From positions 1 to 64,000 of the forward strand of contig JAPPBY010000019.1 in the NCBI GenBank assembly GCA_026702615.1: DNA of 64,000 bases. Reading direction: 5' to 3'. The first letter of the stretch is position 1; every line of letters begins with the position of its first letter. The notes under the pieces were generated by a model. That model saw nothing but the letters and a program-made list of their open reading frames with translations. It did no database searches and was not told the DNA's origin. The position numbers and the translations under genes are program-made. The stretch comes from Chloroflexota bacterium (GTDB lineage Bacteria; Chloroflexota; Dehalococcoidia; Tepidiformales; Tepidiformaceae). This document shows positions 34,604 through 42,368 of this stretch, one piece after another.

Positions 34604-34796
34604 CGCCCCACAACCCCGTCGGGAGTGCTGTTGGCGTCGACGAGAGCGTCGATGTCGCGCTCGGCGTTCCAGTCGAACTCGACGCTGCAGGGACGCCCGC
34701 CGAGACGATAGGGAACTGAACCCGAAAAGATGTCAGGAGGCTGTGAGAGTCGTGCCCCCATGCGTCAAATATCTGTTAGACCCTCACGGGAAACAC
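34604..34796. other. Upstream region of the RCC1 protein gene
   Basis: No intact gene. A site at 34761-34779 (minus strand CTAACAGATATTTGACGCA) matches the element upstream of the protease operon. Nearer the gene, minus-strand codons at about 34610-34678 would read EFDWNAERDIDALVDA, which resembles the start of the shared propeller domain (DFEWTVKHDIEAL). This may be the remnant of another copy of the cassette; the match is short. Confidence 0.35.
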
Positions 34797-34955
34797 CTAC
34801 CCTCCGCCCGCTGCGGTCCTCCCCAGCCTTCAGGTGACGGCCCTAGTGGCCGCGACCCAATAGGTGGTGCCGGACGAGAACGCGGCCAGGGTATTAGGGC
34901 GGGCACGTCCTCCAGGCCGGGGAAGTACCCGAGCCACCGGCCCGTGGCCTGGTAG
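34797..34955 (-). pseudogene. 3' relic of a third paralog of the C-terminal cassette
   Basis: Clearly similar to the last 160 bases of the protease gene (from about 20906) and of the RCC1 gene (from about 29885), down to the position of the TAG stop (34797-34799) and the ACACCTAC context around it. The block GGGGAAGTACCCGAGCCACC is identical to the protease gene. A one-base deletion near 34898 shifts the frame, and the similarity ends abruptly near 34955, so only the C-terminal end of a lost third gene remains. Confidence 0.75.
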
Positions 34956-35264
34956 GGCTGACTACGGGTTTCACCCGCATCGACGGGACGGGGCCCCAGG
35001 CCCCGCGATGCCTACCCCCGGTGTCATGAAGGTGCCCGACGAACCTGGCTGCCGTGAAGGGTGCGACGTCGCGGCGCTGACCTCCCAGGCGGCGGATCTC
35101 GCTGCGAGTCTTGAGACCCCACCACTTGGTCACGGCTGAGATGTCAAGCTAAAGGCACCGCGCCCCTGCCGCGCTCGAGGAATAGGCACTGCACCCCCAA
35201 GCCCGAACCCTAAGGCTCATCCGGTGAGGCTTGCTCCGTTGGCGTGTGAGGGCAAGACGGGTGC
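34956..35264. other. Non-coding stretch between the paralog relic and tRNA-Asn
   Basis: No gene could be supported. A minus-strand ORF of 79 codons (34894-35133) crosses the relic boundary and has no recognisable family. A GC-rich hairpin lies at 34989-35005 (CGGGGCC-CCA-GGCCCCG). An imperfect hairpin at about 35211-35231 (AAGGCTCA/TGAGGCTT) sits about 35 bases beyond the tRNA 3' end and could end the tRNA transcript. No integrase or transposase gene is present. Confidence 0.4.
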
Positions 35265-35335
35265 TCCCCGGCGAGGATTCGAACCTCGAACCTAGCGGTT
35301 AACAGCCGCTCGCTCTACCGTTGAGCTACCGGGGA
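35265..35335 (-). tRNA. trnN: tRNA-Asn (anticodon GTT)
   Basis: A 71-base cloverleaf on the minus strand. The acceptor stem is TCCCCGG/CCGGGGA, the D arm contains AGCTCAACGGTAGAGC, the anticodon stem AGCGG/CCGCT closes the loop CTGTTAA with anticodon GTT, and the T arm reads GAGGTTCGAATCCTC. The 3' CCA is not encoded. It borders the island of large surface-protein genes, on the side of its 3' end. Confidence 0.95.
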
Positions 35336-35424
35336 ACGGGCTCTCAGTTTCCGGCGGGGCGGGGGAACGGGCAACAGGTGAAGCCCTCCTACTTGGCTCC
35401 GTCAGCCCCTATCGGGGGCTCTGC

Positions 35425-35430
35425 TACAGT
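35425..35430 (+). promoter_or_regulatory. -10 box of the leaderless ABC1 kinase gene
   Basis: TACAGT lies six bases before the ATG at 35437 and no ribosome site is present. A GC-rich hairpin (AGCCCC-TATC-GGGGGCT, 35404-35420) lies just upstream. Confidence 0.55.
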
Positions 35431-35436
35431 GGATTT

Positions 35437-36777
35437 ATGGCCAGGATTCACACGGGTCTCCAACCCCTTCCCTGGCCCCGACGCATCTGGCGGTTCCTGC
35501 TCGTCGCTTGGAATTTCGTCGTCCTCTACCTGGGCTACAAGCGCATCCAGAAGACGCCCGGTCTGAGCGAGGCGGAGCGCAAGACGCGCTACCGCGAACA
35601 GCACCGCGCGACGGGCGAACGGCTCTACCGGCTGGCGATCCGGATGCAGGGGCTGCTGATCAAGTCGTGCCAGTTCCTGAGCAGTCGGGCGGACGTGGCG
35701 CCGCCGGAGCTGGTAGCGGTGCTGAGCCGGCTACAGGACTCGGTGCCGCCGCGGTCGTACGGGGAGATCGCGGGGCAGGTGCGGCGGGAGCTCGGCGCGG
35801 CGCCGGAAGAGGCGTTCGCGAGCTTCGAGCGCGAGCCGATCGCGGCGGCGTCGCTGGCGCAGGTTCACCGGGCGGTCACGCACGACGGTCGCGAGGTGGC
35901 GGTGAAGGTGCAGTACCCGGGCATTTCGCGGGTGGTGGAGACGGACCTTCGCAGCATCAGCGTGCTCATCGAGATCCTGGCCCGCATCGAGCGGCGGTGG
36001 GACTTCCGCATGCTGATCGCGGAGATCGCGGACTACACGCCACGGGAGCTGGACTTCGTGGCGGAAGGGCGGAGCGCGGAGCGGGTGGCACGGGAGTTGT
36101 CGCACCGGACGGACGTGCGCGTCCCGGAGATCATCTGGGAGCACACCGCGCGGCGCGTCTTGACGATGGAGTACATCGACGGCATCAAGATTTCGGCGAC
36201 GGACGAGCTGGTGGCGGCGGGGATCGACCCGGACGTGGTGGCGCGCATCATGATGGAGGCGTACTGCGAGCAGATCCTCGTGAACGGTTTCTTCCACGCC
36301 GACCCACACCCGGGGAACCTGCTGGTGCTGCCGGGTCCGGTGGTGGTGTTTCTCGACTTCGGCATGAGCAAGCACCTCCCCGACGACTTCCGCAAGACCT
36401 ACAACCTCTTCACGCTGGCCGTCCTGAGCCAGAACGACGCCGGGATGCTGAAGGGATTCCAGGACCTCGGGTTCAAGACCCGATACGACGACCCGGAGAT
36501 GCTGGTGGCGCTGGGGCGCTCGTTCTTCGAGTCGGCGGGACCGGAGCAGCGTCCCTACGCCGACGCCGAAGTGATCGGCGAGGTGAACGAACGGCTCGCG
36601 CGGCTGCTGTCGGAGAACCCGGTGACGGAGATGCCGCCGGACATCCTGCTAATCCTGCGGGTGCTGGGTCTGATGAGCGGTCTGCAGAAGCGGCTCGACA
36701 GCACAGTGGACGTGGCGGAGACGATCACGCCGTTCGCGGAGGCGCAGATCGCGGGCGAGGCGGCAGCCGGCAGCTAG
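35437..36777 (+). CDS. ABC1 (AarF/UbiB)-family atypical kinase
   Basis: A 446-residue protein of the ABC1 family, atypical kinases or ATPases linked to quinone biosynthesis and membrane lipid metabolism. The ATP-lysine motif is VAVKVQYPG, the family KxGQ-like motif is replaced by LIKSCQFLSSR in the N-terminal extension, and the catalytic and metal motifs are FFHADPHPGNLLV and VFLDFGMSK. A first hydrophobic segment (about 17-30, WRFLLVAWNFVVLYLG) may touch the membrane. In UbiB-like proteins the N-terminal motif is KxGQ; SCQ here departs slightly. The start is leaderless. Confidence 0.86.
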   Translation: MARIHTGLQPLPWPRRIWRFLLVAWNFVVLYLGYKRIQKTPGLSEAERKTRYREQHRATGERLYRLAIRMQGLLIKSCQFLSSRADVAPPELVAVLSRLQDSVPPRSYGEIAGQVRRELGAAPEEAFASFEREPIAAASLAQVHRAVTHDGREVAVKVQYPGISRVVETDLRSISVLIEILARIERRWDFRMLIAEIADYTPRELDFVAEGRSAERVARELSHRTDVRVPEIIWEHTARRVLTMEYIDGIKISATDELVAAGIDPDVVARIMMEAYCEQILVNGFFHADPHPGNLLVLPGPVVVFLDFGMSKHLPDDFRKTYNLFTLAVLSQNDAGMLKGFQDLGFKTRYDDPEMLVALGRSFFESAGPEQRPYADAEVIGEVNERLARLLSENPVTEMPPDILLILRVLGLMSGLQKRLDSTVDVAETITPFAEAQIAGEAAAGS

Positions 36778-36861
36778 GGGTTTTCTCCGTGGCGAGCCCG
36801 AACACATGACAGCTGGCTCCCCCAGCAGGTAAAGTTGACCCGAACAACGGAGGCGAGAGGG

Positions 36862-37245
36862 ATGGTATCCAGCGACCCGAGCGTGATCGCGGACCATGAG
36901 AGCCAGGCGCGGGAGTTCCTGGGGAAGGCGCGGGATTACCTGAAAGCCGGCGACCTGCATCAGGCGTCGGAGAAGGGCTGGGGGGCGGCGGCTCACATGG
37001 CGAAGGCGGTGGCGATCGCTCAAGGGTGGGAATACGAGACGCATGCCGACTTCAGCGTTGTCCTGAACCAGGCGTGGCAGGCCACCGGCAACGATCGCCT
37101 GCGCGATCTCCGCGGCATCGCGAACGAACTGCATGGCAACTACTACCGGCGCAAGCGGCACCTGAACGCCGAGGTCATCGGGCAGGACATCGAGAGCGTG
37201 GCGGAACTCATGACGGCGCTGGCGCCGCTGGCGGGCCAAAGCTAG
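36862..37245 (+). CDS. PaREP1-family (HEPN-like) protein
   Basis: A 127-residue helical protein that resembles the PaREP1 family: the motif QASEKGWGAAAHMAKAVAIA is the conserved core. These proteins have a HEPN-like four-helix fold and are common in archaea and Chloroflexota; their function is not settled, and some HEPN proteins are RNases of toxin-antitoxin pairs. The typical HEPN Rx4-6H motif is not obvious here, though RDLRGIANELH has arginines near a histidine. No nucleotidyltransferase partner lies beside it. The ribosome site GGAGGCGAGAGG precedes ATG 36862. Confidence 0.65.
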   Translation: MVSSDPSVIADHESQAREFLGKARDYLKAGDLHQASEKGWGAAAHMAKAVAIAQGWEYETHADFSVVLNQAWQATGNDRLRDLRGIANELHGNYYRRKRHLNAEVIGQDIESVAELMTALAPLAGQS

Positions 37246-37292
37246 ACGTTCGGCGCTGGTGTTATACGAGGACACTCGCTAATCTTGGTTAG

Positions 37293-37325
37293 CCCTTTAA
37301 GGCGGTCCCGAGAGGCTGCCAAGGG
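37293..37325 (+). promoter_or_regulatory. PyrR-binding hairpin in the pyr leader
   Basis: The RNA would form a lower stem CCCTT/AAGGG, a bulge TAA, an upper stem GGCGG/CTGCC and the loop TCCCGAGAGG. This matches the PyrR-binding element (consensus with a GAGAGG-type loop and a following CAAGG). The 3' strand of the lower stem runs into the GGAGGAGG ribosome site of a short leader ORF. No terminator hairpin with a T tract follows, so control is probably at translation initiation. Confidence 0.75.
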
Positions 37326-37338
37326 AGGAGGCGCCGCC

Positions 37339-37401
37339 ATGAGCGGCTGGCCCTGCGCAGGCCCGAATACCCCCCACCTGACCGAGGCATTCCCGCTGTG
37401 A
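37339..37401 (+). CDS. 20-residue pyr leader peptide
   Basis: ATG at 37339, seven bases after a strong GGAGGAGG site, opens a 20-codon ORF (MSGWPCAGPNTPHLTEAFPL) that ends in TGA at 37399-37401. The TGA overlaps the pyrR GTG start as GTGA. pyrR itself has no good ribosome site of its own, so it probably depends on coupling to this ORF. If PyrR binding blocks the leader's ribosome site, the operon would be repressed. Confidence 0.6.
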   Translation: MSGWPCAGPNTPHLTEAFPL

Positions 37402-37952
37402 GTCCCGTTGAGCTGCAACGGGGGCAGGAAGTTGCGCGCACGATCCGGCGGCTCGCCCACGAGATCGTCGAGAGCAACGGCGGCGCGGAGAACCTGGTGC
37501 TGGTGGGGCTGCTGACGCGGGGTGCGCCCCTGGCGGGGCGGCTGGCGTCGGCGATCGAGGCGTTCGAGGGCGAGTGCCCGCCGGTCGGACGGCTGGACGT
37601 GGGGCTCTACCGGGACGACGTGGCCCACCGCGACCCCCCTCCTCCCGTACGCCCCAGCGACATCCCCCTCGGGGTCGACGGCGCCACGGTCGTGCTCGTC
37701 GACGACGTGCTCTTCACGGGACGCACGATCCGGGCGGCGATGGACGCAATCATGGATTTCGGGCGGCCGGCGCGGGTGCGCCTGGCGGTGATGGTGGACC
37801 GCGGCCACCGCGAGCTGCCAATTCGCCCCGACTACGTTGGCCGCAACATCCCGACGGCGCCCTCGCAAACGGTCGAGGTGCGGTTGGCGGAAACAGACGG
37901 CGAGGACGCGATCTACCTGATGGAGGGAGCCGACAGTCATGGTGAGCATTGA
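37398..37952 (+). CDS. pyrR: PyrR, pyrimidine operon regulator / uracil phosphoribosyltransferase
   Basis: A 184-residue bifunctional protein: it binds the pyr mRNA leader when UMP is high and has uracil phosphoribosyltransferase activity. The PRPP-binding motif is VVLVDDVLFTGRT (about 97-109). The N-terminal VSPVELQRGQEVARTIRRLAHEI-type helix and LVGLLTRGAPLAGRLA match PyrR. GTG at 37398 overlaps the stop of the leader ORF; the next gene pyrB starts 14 bases before the pyrR stop. The RNA element it should bind lies about 100 bases upstream. Confidence 0.93.
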   Translation: MSPVELQRGQEVARTIRRLAHEIVESNGGAENLVLVGLLTRGAPLAGRLASAIEAFEGECPPVGRLDVGLYRDDVAHRDPPPPVRPSDIPLGVDGATVVLVDDVLFTGRTIRAAMDAIMDFGRPARVRLAVMVDRGHRELPIRPDYVGRNIPTAPSQTVEVRLAETDGEDAIYLMEGADSHGEH

Positions 37953-38964
37953 ACCGGCCGCCCCGACAGCCACTGAGCCGGAAGAGCAGCAAACGCCGGC
38001 CGTCACAGAGGACCCCACCGTCTGGGAGCGGAAGGACCTGCTCGATACGGACACGCTCTCGGCCGAGGAGATCGACCTCGTGCTGGAGACGGCGGACGCG
38101 ATGGCGGAGGTGCGGGAGCGGCCCGTGGGGCGGGTCGCCACGCTGCGGGGCACGACCGTCGTGACGCTCTTCTACGAGAACAGCACGCGCACGCGCGCCA
38201 GCTTCGAGATTGCGGCAAAGGCGCTCGGCGCGGACGTCATCAATCTCGCGGCGGCGGGGAGCAGCGTGGGCAAGGGCGAGTCGCTGGTGGACACCGTGCG
38301 CACGATCGAGGCAGTGGGGGCGGACGTGGTGGTGATGCGCCACCCGAACTCGGGGGCGGCGGCGCTGGCGGCCCGGCACACGAGCGCGAGCGTCGTGAAC
38401 GGGGGCGACGGGTCGCATGCGCACCCGACGCAAGCCTTGCTCGACCTGTACACGATGCGCCGGCACGTGGGCGAGATCGAGGGGCGCAAGGTCGTCATCG
38501 TGGGCGACATCCTCCACAGCCGCGTGGCGCGCTCAAACCTGTGGGCGCTACAGGCGGCTGGGGCGCGGGTGACGCTTTGCGGTCCGGCGACGCTGCTGCC
38601 GCAGTCACTGCGCTCGTTGCCCGGATACGAGGGGCCGGGGGGCTGCGAGGTGACGACCGACCTCAAGGGGGCGCTCACGGGCGCGGACGTGGTGATGGCG
38701 CTCCGCATCCAGCGGGAACGGCAGGACCAGGGCTTGCTGCCCTCCCTGCGCGAATACATCCGGCAGTACCAGATCACGGAGGAGCGGCTGGCGCGGGCGA
38801 ACGCAGGGGCGCTGGTGATGCATCCCGGGCCGATGAACGAGGGTGTCGAGCTGGCGCCCGAGGTCGCGCACGGGTTGCGCTCGGTGGTCGAGGAGCAGGT
38901 TACGAACGGGGTGGCAGTTCGCATGGCCATCCTCTACTTGATGGCGACAGCGAGGCGTCAATGA
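37939..38964 (+). CDS. pyrB: Aspartate carbamoyltransferase catalytic subunit
   Basis: Condenses carbamoyl phosphate and aspartate to carbamoyl aspartate, the second step of pyrimidine synthesis. The 341-residue protein has the carbamoyl-phosphate motif FYENSTRTRASFE near residues 78-90, HPTQALLDLYTM near 162 and the MHPGPMNEGVEL aspartate-side motif near 295. The N-terminus is about 30 residues longer than usual and probably disordered. No pyrI regulatory subunit is present. The start overlaps pyrR by 14 bases and the stop overlaps pyrC as ATGA. Confidence 0.95.
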   Translation: MVSIEPAAPTATEPEEQQTPAVTEDPTVWERKDLLDTDTLSAEEIDLVLETADAMAEVRERPVGRVATLRGTTVVTLFYENSTRTRASFEIAAKALGADVINLAAAGSSVGKGESLVDTVRTIEAVGADVVVMRHPNSGAAALAARHTSASVVNGGDGSHAHPTQALLDLYTMRRHVGEIEGRKVVIVGDILHSRVARSNLWALQAAGARVTLCGPATLLPQSLRSLPGYEGPGGCEVTTDLKGALTGADVVMALRIQRERQDQGLLPSLREYIRQYQITEERLARANAGALVMHPGPMNEGVELAPEVAHGLRSVVEEQVTNGVAVRMAILYLMATARRQ

Positions 38965-40283
38965 GCGTGGTACTTATTCGTGGGGGACGGCTGATCGACC
39001 CGGCAACGGGTCGCGACGAGCACGGTGACGTGCTCATCGAAAACGGCCACATACGGGCGGCCGGCGGCATCCTCGCCGCCGACGGGGCGGAGGTGGTGGA
39101 CGCCACGGGGTGCATCGTGACCCCGGGGTTCATCGACCTGCATGCGCACCTGCGCGAACCCGGATTCGAGCAGAAGGGCACGCTCGCGACGGAGACGGAG
39201 GCGGCCCTGCGGGGCGGCTTCACCACCGTGTGCGCGATGCCGAACACGAACCCGGCGCCCGACAGCGCTCCGGCGGTGGAGGGATTCCTGAAGCTGGTGG
39301 CGCAGAAGGCGCGCATACGTGTCCTGCCAGTTGGGTCGACGACGGTGGGGCGCAAGGGGGAGCGGCTGGCGGCGCTGAGCGAGCTGGCGGAGGCGGGGTG
39401 CGTCGCGCTGAGCGACGACGGCAGCCCCGTTCCCGGCGGCAACCTCATGCGCAACGCGCTCACGCTGGCGGGTGCGCTGGGGCTGGCGGTGGCGGAGCAC
39501 TGCGATGAGCCATCGCTGAGCGGCAACGGCTCGATGCACGAGGGAGCGGTGAGCGAACGGCTGGGGCTGCCGGGGCAACCGGCGGCGGCGGAGACGGTCG
39601 CGATAGCCCGAAACATCGAACTCTGCGAGCTTACCGGCGGACGTTTCCACATCATGCACGTGACGACGGCGAGAGGCGTAGAGCAAGTGGCGCAAGCGAA
39701 GGAGCGTGGGTTGCCGGTGACGTGCGAGGTCACCCCCAGCCACCTCTTCCTGACCGACGAGGCGGTCGCGGGGAGTGACCTGACTCCCGCCTATGACACC
39801 TCGGCGAAGGTGAACCCGCCACTGCGCACCGAGACTGACCGGCTGGCCCTGCTGGCGGGCGTCAATTCGGGCGTGATCGACGCGATCGCAACGGACCACG
39901 CGCCGCACGCGCCGGAAGAGAAGCTGCGCGAGTTCGACCACGCGCCGTTCGGCATCAGCTGCGCCGAGACGGCGCTCGCAACGGTCACGACGCTCGTGTC
40001 GCGCGGGGAGCTTGAGCTGGGGGCGGCGCTGCGGGCGCTGACGCAGGGACCGGCGGAGACGTTCGCGCTCCATGGCCATATTCCCGGCATCGGGACGCTC
40101 GCGGTCGGGGCGCCCGGTGACGTGACCGTGTTCGACCCCGAGGAGCGCTGGACGGTCGACCCGGCGGCGTTCGCGTCGAAGGGGAAGAACACACCGCTCG
40201 CGGGCCTCGAACTGCAGGGGCAGGTGCGGGCGGTCGTGGTCGGCGGAGATCTGCGGCACTTGCTGGAGGCGGTGCATGTCTAG
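38961..40283 (+). CDS. pyrC: Dihydroorotase
   Basis: Cyclises carbamoyl aspartate to dihydroorotate. The 440-residue amidohydrolase has the metal-binding DLHAHLREPG motif (His61, His63), the conserved AMPNTNPAPDS region, metal-site histidines in VAEHCDE and FHIMHVTT, and the catalytic aspartate in ATDHAPHAPEEK near residue 312. It is the type I class seen in Gram-positive-like operons. ATG at 38961 overlaps the pyrB stop as ATGA and the gene overlaps carA by eight bases. Confidence 0.94.
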   Translation: MSVVLIRGGRLIDPATGRDEHGDVLIENGHIRAAGGILAADGAEVVDATGCIVTPGFIDLHAHLREPGFEQKGTLATETEAALRGGFTTVCAMPNTNPAPDSAPAVEGFLKLVAQKARIRVLPVGSTTVGRKGERLAALSELAEAGCVALSDDGSPVPGGNLMRNALTLAGALGLAVAEHCDEPSLSGNGSMHEGAVSERLGLPGQPAAAETVAIARNIELCELTGGRFHIMHVTTARGVEQVAQAKERGLPVTCEVTPSHLFLTDEAVAGSDLTPAYDTSAKVNPPLRTETDRLALLAGVNSGVIDAIATDHAPHAPEEKLREFDHAPFGISCAETALATVTTLVSRGELELGAALRALTQGPAETFALHGHIPGIGTLAVGAPGDVTVFDPEERWTVDPAAFASKGKNTPLAGLELQGQVRAVVVGGDLRHLLEAVHV

Positions 40284-41442
40284 CGCGAGGCTCGTGCTCG
40301 CCGACGGGAGCGTTTTCGAGGGCCGCGCAGTGGGCGCGACCGGGTCGGTGGGCGGCGAGGTGGTGTTCAACACCTCGATGACGGGCTACCAGGAGATGCT
40401 GACGGACCCCTCCTACGCGGGGCAGCTGCTCACGCTGACCTACCCGATGATCGGGAACTACGGGGTCGACACGGCGGTGGAGGAGTCGGGACAGATCCAG
40501 CCGCGGGGGCTGATCGTGCGCGAGGTGGCGCCGGTCTCGAGCCACCCGCTTTCGACGAGCGATCTCGCGACGTTCCTGGCCGAGCGCGGCGTTGTCGCTA
40601 TCGATGGCGTCGACACCCGCGCGATCACGCGGCGCATCCGGCGTCACGGGGTGATGCTGGGCGTGATCACAACGGAGCGGGTCGAGGAGGCGCGGGAGCG
40701 CGTGCAGTCGCTCCCCGGCTATGACGGTATCGACTGGGCGTCGCAGGTCTCGACGGCGGAGCAGTACGCCTGGGAGTCGTTCGCGGAGAAGCACGAGCTC
40801 CGGCCCGCCATGGAGTCGCGGTCGAACAAGGCAATCGTGAAGCCTGAGAAAGCGGAGGCGGCGGGGAGCCCGAAGCGGGTGGCGCTCATCGACGGCGGGG
40901 TGAAGCGCAACATCATGCGTTCGCTCGTCGCGCGAAACTGCGAGGTCACCGTTCTCCCGATCGACGCGAACGCGGAAGAGGTGCTCGCGCTCAGGCCGGA
41001 CGGCGTCCTGTGGTCGCCGGGGCCGGGCGACCCACAGGTGCAGAACTCGCAAGTCGAGGAAACCCGCAAGCTGATCGGGAGGGTTCCCCTGTTCGGCATC
41101 TGCCTGGGGCACCAGGTGATCGCACGGGCGCTGGGAGCGGGCACGTTCAAGCTGCCGTTCGGCCACCGGGGCGGGAACCACCCCGTTCGCGACGAGCGCA
41201 CGGGCACGGTGACGATCACGGCGCAGAACCACGGCTACGCGGTTGACCCCGAGCGTCTGGCGGCATCGGCGGCAGTGAGCCACGTGAACCTGAACGACGG
41301 CACGGTCGAAGGGCTCAGCATGCGCGACGAGCCGGTCATGACCATCCAGTACCACTCAGAAGCGAGTCCGGGCCCGCTCGACAGCATGGACATGTTCGAC
41401 CGCTTCGTGGAAATGATGGACTCGGCAGGAAGCGGGCGATGA
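40276..41442 (+). CDS. carA: Carbamoyl-phosphate synthase small subunit
   Basis: The glutaminase subunit that supplies ammonia to CarB. The 388-residue protein has the CarA-specific N-terminal domain ([19 protein letters not shown]) and a class I glutamine amidotransferase domain with Cys276 in FGICLGHQ, followed by [13 protein letters not shown] and the catalytic histidine in [10 protein letters not shown] near the end. ATG at 40276 lies inside pyrC. A GNAT gene starts in its stop (ATGA), so carA and carB are separated by two genes. Confidence 0.95.
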   Translation: MSSARLVLADGSVFEGRAVGATGSVGGEVVFNTSMTGYQEMLTDPSYAGQLLTLTYPMIGNYGVDTAVEESGQIQPRGLIVREVAPVSSHPLSTSDLATFLAERGVVAIDGVDTRAITRRIRRHGVMLGVITTERVEEARERVQSLPGYDGIDWASQVSTAEQYAWESFAEKHELRPAMESRSNKAIVKPEKAEAAGSPKRVALIDGGVKRNIMRSLVARNCEVTVLPIDANAEEVLALRPDGVLWSPGPGDPQVQNSQVEETRKLIGRVPLFGICLGHQVIARALGAGTFKLPFGHRGGNHPVRDERTGTVTITAQNHGYAVDPERLAASAAVSHVNLNDGTVEGLSMRDEPVMTIQYHSEASPGPLDSMDMFDRFVEMMDSAGSGR

Positions 41443-41891
41443 CGCGCACCACGGCCATGCGGCAGGCGACGACCGACGATGCGGCAGCCGTTGCCTCCAT
41501 CGCGCATGCCCTGCGCGACGAGCCGAACACAAGCCTTCCACCCAGTCTCGACACCGAGATGGCGCGAGGCTGGCTCTCGCGCATCGGGGAGCACGGAGCC
41601 GCCGCGATCGCGCTGGACGGGTCGATCCCGGTCGCGTTCGGGATGGTCGAGGCGAGCCCCGACGAGCCGGAGACGGCGGAGCTCGGGGTCTGGGTGCTGC
41701 CCGACCACCGCCAGCGGGGCATCGCCACGCAGCTCGCGGAGGAGCTGCTGGCGCTCGCACGCGAGCGCGGCCTGCGTCGCATCCGCGGGCGGCTGCCGGA
41801 AGGCAACGAGCCGGCGCTCAGCTTCCTTTCCTCGATCGGGGGGATGGTTCCCCTGCGCAACCCCGACATGACGTTCGAGCTGCCCCTCTAG
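41439..41891 (+). CDS. GNAT-family N-acetyltransferase
   Basis: A 150-residue acetyltransferase of the GNAT fold. The acetyl-CoA pyrophosphate-binding motif A reads [20 protein letters not shown] (beta4-alpha3), with the Q/R-x-x-G-x-G/A pattern in RQRGIA. The substrate is unknown. It is inserted between carA and carB and overlaps the carA stop as ATGA, so it is expressed with the pyrimidine genes; whether it has a role in that pathway is unclear. Confidence 0.82.
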   Translation: MTRTTAMRQATTDDAAAVASIAHALRDEPNTSLPPSLDTEMARGWLSRIGEHGAAAIALDGSIPVAFGMVEASPDEPETAELGVWVLPDHRQRGIATQLAEELLALARERGLRRIRGRLPEGNEPALSFLSSIGGMVPLRNPDMTFELPL

Positions 41892-42368
41892 ATGGCAGCC
41901 GTGAGCAGCACACGCCGCCCCCTGCCGCCAACCCGCGGCGGAGCCGTCCGGCGCGACCCGTCGCGCGCGGCCGCGAGCTGGACGGACGTGCTCATCGCCC
42001 TCGCGGCGACGGCGCTCGCGATGGCCGTGTTCGTCCTAGTCGCGACCTTCGCCGGCGAGAACGTGGCCGGCGACGAGGCGGGGCGGTTCTGGGCGCTGCT
42101 GTTCGCGGCCGGGCTTGGCCTCTCCGGGCTGTTCCTGGGGATGCTGGGGCTGGTGTTGCTGGGCGAGGGGGCGCGCGAGGGCGGCCGCTACCTGGTTCCG
42201 GTCGCCACAGGCATCGCGACGGGCGCAGTCGTGGGAGCGCTGGTGCTGGACGGGGCGGGCCGCGGAGCGGTGCTCGCACCGCTGCTGCTGCTCCTGCTCG
42301 CGACGCCACCGCTGCGGGAGGGGCTGAGGTGGCTGATGCGGCGCGGGGCCGGAGGGAGGACGCGATGA
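41892..42368 (+). CDS. Small membrane protein in the pyr operon
   Basis: A 158-residue protein with an arginine- and proline-rich N-terminal 25 residues and about four hydrophobic segments (roughly 32-52, 66-90, 98-118 and 121-140). No family was recognised. It begins directly after the GNAT stop codon, and its own stop overlaps the carB start as ATGA. The tight packing makes it a true operon member. Confidence 0.72.
   Translation: MAAVSSTRRPLPPTRGGAVRRDPSRAAASWTDVLIALAATALAMAVFVLVATFAGENVAGDEAGRFWALLFAAGLGLSGLFLGMLGLVLLGEGAREGGRYLVPVATGIATGAVVGALVLDGAGRGAVLAPLLLLLLATPPLREGLRWLMRRGAGGRTR

Noticed and set aside
34894-35133. A 79-codon minus-strand ORF next to tRNA-Asn
   Set aside because: It spans the edge of the paralog relic, has no family signature and no ribosome site.
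34956-35335. A prophage or integrative element end at the tRNA
   Set aside because: No integrase gene or duplicate of the tRNA 3' end was found in the window.
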